Assembly (NCBI GenBank): GCA_900772565.1
Contig: CAAHET010000013.1
Coordinates: forward strand, 1 to 17,928
Direction: 5' to 3'
Source of the DNA: an uncultured Faecalibacterium sp.
GTDB lineage: Bacteria; Bacillota; Clostridia; Oscillospirales; Ruminococcaceae
DNA length: 17,928 nt
In this document: positions 13,595 through 17,928 of the stretch, piece after piece
Layout: every line of letters begins with the position of its first letter
How positions within the stretch are numbered: the first letter of the stretch is position 1
Made by a program: the position numbers and the translations under genes
The notes under the pieces: generated by a model
Databases searched by the model: none
What the model saw: only the letters and a program-made list of their open reading frames with translations
What the model was told of the DNA's origin: nothing

Positions 13595-15367
13595 ATGTAC
13601 TATTCCAGTGGCAACTACGAAGCTTTTGCAACCCCCAAAAAGCCGGAGGGTGTGGATCATAAATCCGCTTATATCATCGGTTCCGGTCTGGCAGCTCTGA
13701 CCGCTGCCTGCTATCTGGTGCGCGATGGTCAGATGAAGGGCGAGCACGTCCATGTGTTTGAAAAGAACGCACTGGCCGGCGGTGCCTGCGATGGCTACAA
13801 GTACGATATCGGCTATGTGATGCGCGGCGGCCGCGAGATGGACAACCATTTTGAGGTCATGTGGGACCTGCTGCACTCCATCCCGTCTCTGGAGACCGAG
13901 GGTGCCAGCGTGCTGGACGAGTATTACTGGCTGAACAAGGAGGACCCCAACTTCTCCCTGTGCCGTGCCACCGTCAACCGCGGCGAGGATGCCCACACCG
14001 ATGGCAAGTTCGGCCTGTCCGATAAGGGTGCCATGGAGATCATGAAGCTGTTCTTCACCCCGGACGAGCAGCTGCAGGATAAGAAGATCACCGATTTCTT
14101 CGATGACGAGGTGCTCAACACCAACTTCTGGATGTACTGGCGCACCATGTTCGCCTTCGAGAACTGGCACAGCGCTCTGGAGATGAAGCTGTACCTCAAG
14201 CGCTATATCCACCACATCGGCGGTCTGCCGGACTTTACCGCCCTGCGCTTTACCCGCTATAACCAGTACGAGTCCATCATCCTGCCCATGGTGCATTATC
14301 TGGAAAGCTTTGGCGTGCAGTTCCACTACAACACCAAGGTCACGGATGTGAAGTTCGATATCCAGAAAGGCCGCAAGCTGGCAAGCTCCGTCACCGTGGA
14401 GCATGAGGGCGAGACTTCCAACATCGACCTGACCGAGAACGATCTGCTGTTCATCACCAACGGCGGCTGCGTGGAAAGCTGCACCGTGGGTGCACAGGAT
14501 AAGGCCACCGGCTTCGACCCCACCATCCAGCCCGGCAACGGCTGGGATCTGTGGAAGAAGATCGCCGCACAGGATCCCTCTTTCGGTCACCCGGAGAAGT
14601 TCTGCTCTGAGCCGGAGCTGAGCAACTGGGAAAGCGCCACCATCACCACACTGGACGACAAGATCCCCCAGTATATCCGCAAGATCTGCAAGCGCGACCC
14701 CTTCAGCGGCCACACCGTCACCGGCGGCATCGTCACCGTCAAGGACTCCAGCTGGCTGCTCAGCTGGACGCTGAACCGTCAGCAGCAGTTCAAGGATCAG
14801 CCCAAGAACCAGCTGTGCGTATGGGTGTACGGCCTGTTCAGCGATAAGCCCGGCGATTACGTCAAGAAGCCCATGCGCGAGTGCACCGGCCGCGAGATCT
14901 GCATGGAGTGGCTGTACCACATCGGTGTGCCCGAGGATCAGATCGCTGAGCTGGCAGAGCACAGCGCCAACACCGTGCCTGTGATGATGCCCTATATCGA
15001 CGCCTTCTTCATGCCCCGTGCTATGGGCGATCGTCCCGATGTTGTGCCCGAGGGTGCTGTGAACTTTGCCTTCCTGGGCCAGTTTGCCGAGACCGCCCGC
15101 GACACCATCTTTACCACCGAGTACTCCATGCGCACCGGTATGGAAGCCGTGTACACCCTGCTGAACATCGACCGCGGCGTGCCCGAGGTCTGGGGCAGCA
15201 CCTACGATGTGCGCGCTTTGATCGATGCTACCGTAAAGCTGCGCGACGGCAAAAAGATCACCGACATGGATCTGCCGCTGATCCCGCGTCTGGCTTTGAA
15301 GGAAGCTTTGAAGAAAATCGAGGGCACCGACCTTGAGAAGTTCCTCAAGGAGTATAACGCCATCTGA
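13595..15367 (+). CDS. ohyA: Oleate hydratase (myosin-cross-reactive antigen family)
   Basis: This 590-residue FAD-dependent enzyme adds water to the cis-9 double bond of oleic and related acids, giving 10-hydroxy fatty acids. The N-terminal nucleotide-binding loop IIGSGLAALTAA (Gly29, Gly31) and GGACDGYKYDIGYVMRGGRE are typical, and the length is that of characterised members. Glu81 in RGGREM and Tyr200 in EMKLYL fall where the catalytic Glu and Tyr of the family are expected (one residue off Staphylococcus aureus numbering, from memory). The C-terminal EYSMRTGMEAVYTLL region is also conserved. ATG 13595 has AGGGAGG at 13581-13587. It is a single-gene unit. In gut bacteria the family is linked to detoxifying host or dietary unsaturated fatty acids, so induction by fatty acids is plausible. 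Confidence 0.95.
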   Translation: MYYSSGNYEAFATPKKPEGVDHKSAYIIGSGLAALTAACYLVRDGQMKGEHVHVFEKNALAGGACDGYKYDIGYVMRGGREMDNHFEVMWDLLHSIPSLETEGASVLDEYYWLNKEDPNFSLCRATVNRGEDAHTDGKFGLSDKGAMEIMKLFFTPDEQLQDKKITDFFDDEVLNTNFWMYWRTMFAFENWHSALEMKLYLKRYIHHIGGLPDFTALRFTRYNQYESIILPMVHYLESFGVQFHYNTKVTDVKFDIQKGRKLASSVTVEHEGETSNIDLTENDLLFITNGGCVESCTVGAQDKATGFDPTIQPGNGWDLWKKIAAQDPSFGHPEKFCSEPELSNWESATITTLDDKIPQYIRKICKRDPFSGHTVTGGIVTVKDSSWLLSWTLNRQQQFKDQPKNQLCVWVYGLFSDKPGDYVKKPMRECTGREICMEWLYHIGVPEDQIAELAEHSANTVPVMMPYIDAFFMPRAMGDRPDVVPEGAVNFAFLGQFAETARDTIFTTEYSMRTGMEAVYTLLNIDRGVPEVWGSTYDVRALIDATVKLRDGKKITDMDLPLIPRLALKEALKKIEGTDLEKFLKEYNAI

Positions 15368-15420
15368 TATTTCCCTCTCCTCCGATAGACCCGGCAACGG
15401 GTCAACATCCCCCTTAAAAG

Positions 15421-15464
15421 GACCTCCCCGCTGCTCTGCGACAGGGCACGGGGAGGTCTTTTTT
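15421..15464 (+). terminator. Terminator of oleate hydratase
   Basis: A perfect 10-bp stem (15421-15430 with 15449-15458, arm GACCTCCCCG) with a partly paired 18-base loop is followed by TTTTTT. Confidence 0.92.
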
Positions 15465-15550
15465 GTATAGGATTTGTGCAAAAATGGTACAATGTATGTC
15501 AAAATAAAGCGGAACGTGAAAATTATTTGTGCCAAAAGAATGATTTTGGC

Positions 15551-15579
15551 TTGTCTGCGGCGGCGTTCTGTGCTATGCT
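15551..15579 (+). promoter_or_regulatory. Promoter of the 5'-nucleotidase-family gene
   Basis: TTGTCT at 15551-15556 lies 17 bases before TATGCT at 15574-15579, with an extended TGC. A weaker alternative is TGGTACAAT at 15485-15493, which lacks a -35. Confidence 0.6.
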
Positions 15580-15655
15580 AGAGCTATTGAAAGGGCAGGA
15601 GGGAAGAGCCTGCCCCAAATGCGATACGCCAAAAATAAAAGGAGGTCGTTTTCCT

Positions 15656-17416
15656 GTGAAACAACTTATTTCCCGTCGCAGCTTTTTAAAGGCTGCTGGT
15701 GTGACCGCTGCCGCTGCATCCATGGCCATCGGTGCGCCTGCCGCATCGGCCTGCTGGTTTGGTGATAAGTCTGACGTCACCATCCTGTACACCAACGATG
15801 TCCATACCTACATCGACAAGCAGAGCCCTAAGCTGACCTACGCTGCCATTGCCGACCTGAAGCAGAGCTATCAGAACGCCGGCAAGGATGTGCTGCTGGT
15901 GGACGCAGGCGACCATGTGCAGGGCACTGCCTACGGCTCCATGGACGAGGGCGCCTCCATCATCAAGCTGATGAACGCTGCCGGTTACGATGTTGCCACC
16001 CCCGGCAACCACGAGTTCGACTACGGCATGGACCGCGCCAAGGCCATCATGAAGGAAGCGGACTTCCCGTACCTGTCCTGTAACTGGGTAGACCTGCGCA
16101 CCACGCTGCGGGTGCTACCTTCCGTCAAGGTGTTCGTGCGCGGCGGCAGACGCATTGCCTTTGTGGGCGTGACCACCCCCGAGACCTTTACCAAGTCCAC
16201 CCCGGCCTACTTTATGGACAAGGCACAGCGCAAGTACATCTACGATATTCAGGGCGGCGAGGACGGCAAAAAGCTCTACGATGCCGTGCAGAAGGCCATT
16301 GACAAGGCAAAGCTTTTGGCAGACGTGGTCATCGGTCTGGGCCATCTGGGCGTAGACCCCTCTTCCTCTCCGTGGACCAGTGAGGAAGTCATTGCCCACA
16401 CCAGCGGCTTCGATGCCTTTATCGATGGCCACTCCCATACCGTAATGGAGAACAAGCAGGTGCAGGATGCTTCCGGCAAGGCTGTCACCCTGACCCAGAC
16501 CGGCTCTTATTTTGCCAACGTTGGCGAGATGACCATTGCTGCGGACGGCACCATCACCACCAAGCTCATCCCCACCCACGAGGGCATGGATTCCACGATT
16601 GCCGCCATGCAGACCGGCTGGGTGAATACCGTGGACGATATGCTGGGCGAGAAGATCGCTGTGGGCGATAGCGATTTCTACGTCACCGACCCCGCCACCG
16701 GCAAGCGCCGCATCCGCTCTGCCGAGACCAACCTCGGCGACTTTGTGGCCGATGGCATCTACGCCTACTTCAACGAGGTGGAAAAGCTGCACTGTGATCT
16801 GGCCATCATGAATGGCGGCGGCATCCGCGCCGACGTGCCCGCAGGCGACTGGACCTTCAAGACCTGCAAGCAGGTCAGCCCCTTTGGCAACGTGGCCTGC
16901 CTGATGTCGGTCACCGGCAAGCAGATCCAGGACGCACTGGAGTTTGCAGCCCGCTTTGCAGGCGAGGGCGGCAAGGAGAACGGCGGCTTCCTGCAGGTGG
17001 CCGGTGCTACCTACGAGATCCACACCGATATCCCCAACACCGTGCAGACCGACGAGAAGAACGTTTGGATCGGCAGCGCCACCGGCACCCCGCGCGTGCA
17101 GAACGTGAAGATCTACGATAAGGCTTCCGGCAGCTATCTGCCGCTGGACCCGGGCGCTACCTACGCACTGGCCGGCATGAACTACACCCTGCGCAATCTG
17201 GGCGACGGTTTTGCCATGTTTGACGGCGCAGAGCTGATCAAGGACTATGTGTCCGAGGATTATCTGGTGATGGCTACCTACGCTATGGCCTTTGACGGCG
17301 CAGATGCTGCGGGTCTGCCGCATCTGTCCAGCGCCAACAGCCCGCTGGCCGCTTACCCCGGCTACCTGCTCAACTACGAGCAGCCCTACGGCGCAGGCCG
17401 CATTACCATTCTGTAA
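15656..17416 (+). CDS. Exported 5'-nucleotidase/metallophosphoesterase (UshA-type)
   Basis: This 586-residue enzyme hydrolyses nucleotides or related phosphoesters outside the cell. The N-terminus has a twin-arginine signal (S6-R-R-S-F-L-K12), an alanine-rich core and a cleavage region PAASAC (Cys33), so export by Tat is likely, possibly with lipid attachment. The metallophosphoesterase domain (about 40-300) has D48-x-H50, GDHVQG with D86, G-N118-H119-E120, GLGHLG and GHSHT. The C-terminal 5'-nucleotidase domain (about 330-580) has NGGGIRADVPAG and GDGFAMFDGAEL for base and ribose binding. The start is GTG 15656, with GGAGG at 15641-15645; the frame is open further upstream, but those residues do not resemble the family. 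The gene has its own promoter and terminator. Confidence 0.92.
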   Translation: MKQLISRRSFLKAAGVTAAAASMAIGAPAASACWFGDKSDVTILYTNDVHTYIDKQSPKLTYAAIADLKQSYQNAGKDVLLVDAGDHVQGTAYGSMDEGASIIKLMNAAGYDVATPGNHEFDYGMDRAKAIMKEADFPYLSCNWVDLRTTLRVLPSVKVFVRGGRRIAFVGVTTPETFTKSTPAYFMDKAQRKYIYDIQGGEDGKKLYDAVQKAIDKAKLLADVVIGLGHLGVDPSSSPWTSEEVIAHTSGFDAFIDGHSHTVMENKQVQDASGKAVTLTQTGSYFANVGEMTIAADGTITTKLIPTHEGMDSTIAAMQTGWVNTVDDMLGEKIAVGDSDFYVTDPATGKRRIRSAETNLGDFVADGIYAYFNEVEKLHCDLAIMNGGGIRADVPAGDWTFKTCKQVSPFGNVACLMSVTGKQIQDALEFAARFAGEGGKENGGFLQVAGATYEIHTDIPNTVQTDEKNVWIGSATGTPRVQNVKIYDKASGSYLPLDPGATYALAGMNYTLRNLGDGFAMFDGAELIKDYVSEDYLVMATYAMAFDGADAAGLPHLSSANSPLAAYPGYLLNYEQPYGAGRITIL

Positions 17417-17454
17417 AAGAAAGCTCTTTATTAAGGCAAAATCAACGGTATAGC

Positions 17455-17491
17455 AAAAAACCGGGCAGTCTGCGGGCTGCCCGGTTTTTTT
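17455..17491 (+). terminator. Terminator of the 5'-nucleotidase-family gene
   Basis: A perfect 14-bp stem (17455-17468 with 17477-17490, arm AAAAAACCGGGCAG) with an 8-base loop ends in seven T. The A run on the other side allows action on both strands. Confidence 0.93.
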
Positions 17492-17500
17492 GTGTGTGCA

Positions 17501-17662
17501 GGGAAACTCCCTCAGTCAAAGCCTTACGGCTTTGCCAGCTCCCTCTGGGAGGGAGCCTCTGGCGAAACCGGAAGCTTTGCGTTCGAACCGGGAACTTTTC
17601 CGCCATGCCAAGGGCCCCATCCCCGAGGGGGCTGTCTGCGCAGCAGACTGGGGGAGTTTCCC
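17501..17662 (+). repeat. Inverted-repeat (MITE-like) element, type 1, copy B
   Basis: This 162-bp element is bounded by GGGAAACTCCCTCAGTC (17501-17517) and its inverted counterpart at 17646-17662, matching at 16 of 17 positions with one wobble. Hairpins: CAAAGCC/GGCTTTG (17517-17534), GCTCCCTC/GAGGGAGC (17538-17556) and GTCTGC/GCAGAC (17634-17648). It is the inverse of copy A at 5535-5692 and carries about 20 extra bases near 17564-17585. The last hairpin has different arms from its counterpart in copy A but the same geometry. Three short overlapping ORFs here are not credible genes. Confidence 0.75.
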
Positions 17663-17819
17663 CGGCAAGGGTGACTCTCCATCTTGAGGAATGAACTTTT
17701 AAGCATAGATACGTTTCTTTTTGCCACTCTTCAAAAATCCAAAGTGGTAATAGAGTTATGACTCTTCAAGTTTTGAAGAGTCACGGCCTTACGGCTGCAG
17801 TTTGGAATCATACAAACAG
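17663..17819. other. Intergenic region with alternative hairpins, no gene seen
   Basis: No coding sequence is credible here. ACTCTTCAA occurs at 17726-17734 and 17761-17769, and its complement TTGAAGAGT at 17773-17781. The second copy forms a strong 10-bp hairpin (17760-17769 with 17773-17782, 3-base loop), while the first copy could pair with the same arm instead, making two mutually exclusive structures. No U-run follows on either strand, so it is not a simple terminator, and no convincing promoter is seen. Confidence 0.5.
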
Positions 17820-17851
17820 AAAAGCCACCTGAGTTTTCTCAGATGGCTTTA
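17820..17851 (-). terminator. Terminator of the tRNA gene on the minus strand
   Basis: Arms 17822-17834 and 17839-17851 form a 13-bp stem. The one non-matching pair is C-A if read on the plus strand but G-U on the minus strand, and on the minus strand a run of five U follows. Both point to action on the minus strand, just after the tRNA. Confidence 0.8.
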
Positions 17852-17855
17852 TTCT

Positions 17856-17928
17856 GGTTGGGGATGAGAGAATCGAACTCCCACAAGTAGAGTCAGAGTC
17901 TACCGCACTACCACTATGCAAATCCCCA
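17856..17928 (-). tRNA. tRNA-Gln (anticodon CTG)
   Basis: Read on the minus strand from the window end, a 7-bp acceptor stem (TGGGGAT with ATCCCCA) encloses a D arm (GCAT/GTGC with loop AGTGGTA), a perfect 5-bp anticodon stem (GTAGA/TCTAC) and the loop CTCTGAC, whose middle CTG reads the glutamine codon CAG. The T loop is TTCGATT, followed by the 3' side of the acceptor stem and an encoded ACCA end. U1-A72 fits tRNA-Gln. The T stem has only about four good pairs and the variable loop is short, so the T arm looks slightly irregular. The gene begins exactly at the window edge; other tRNA genes may precede it. Confidence 0.85.

Noticed and set aside
1587..15367. A lipid-metabolism gene cluster of DegV, cardiolipin synthase and oleate hydratase
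   Set aside because: Each has its own promoter and two have their own terminators, they are spread over about 14 kb, and unrelated genes lie between. Shared theme only.
13511..15535. A 674-codon open frame on the minus strand opposite oleate hydratase, and similar long ones at 2587-4023 and 16115-17323
   Set aside because: All lie antisense to well-recognised genes and show no family motifs.
17856..17928. tRNA-Gln as the attachment site of the prophage at the left edge
   Set aside because: It lies 17 kb away with core genes between, and no integrase or matching att core is visible near either.

Overview
The window reads like chromosomal DNA of a GC-rich gut Firmicute of the Oscillospiraceae, most probably Faecalibacterium or a close relative. 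This rests on recognised protein families (DUF1836, DegV, TIGR03905/TSCPD, oleate hydratase), strong AGGAGG ribosome sites, sigma-A promoters and modular intergenic hairpin repeats. It is an inference from pattern recognition, not a database match.

Layout. (i) 1-612: the edge of a prophage-type lysis module, with the end of a small membrane/coiled-coil protein and an SPP1-type holin, then a promoter-to-terminator unit without an ORF that may be a small RNA. (ii) 717-2501: a DUF1836 regulator-like gene (minus) and a DegV fatty-acid-binding protein (plus), divergently transcribed from two good promoters about 40 bp apart. (iii) 2550-5333: cardiolipin synthase and a lipoprotein built of two tandem homologous domains. 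(iv) 5338-5718: a gene-free block of two adjacent inverted-repeat elements. (v) 5794-8244: a three-gene polar amino acid ABC importer (lipoprotein, permease, ATPase). (vi) 8300-9796: a MATE efflux protein whose leader contains an intrinsic terminator. (vii) 9834-13427: an aconitase-superfamily hydratase, a PHP phosphoesterase and a TSCPD protein, one apparent operon ending in a strong terminator. (viii) 13501-15464: oleate hydratase as a single-gene transcription unit. (ix) 15551-17491: a secreted (Tat-type signal) 5'-nucleotidase-family enzyme with its own promoter and terminator. (x) 17501-17928: a second copy of the inverted-repeat element, an unexplained hairpin region, and a tRNA-Gln(CTG) on the minus strand with its terminator.

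How the genes relate. Most units are ordinary housekeeping or envelope functions, each bounded by its own promoter and terminator, so the window is a row of independent units rather than one system. DegV (FakB-like), cardiolipin synthase and oleate hydratase all touch fatty acid or phospholipid metabolism, but they are separately transcribed and I do not claim a shared pathway. The most distinctive signals are non-coding: the modular elements with terminal inverted repeats, in which subterminal hairpins keep their pairing while changing sequence between copies; the putative small RNA behind the holin; and the terminator inside the MATE leader. I see no CRISPR array, integrase, transposase, toxin-antitoxin or recognisable defence system.
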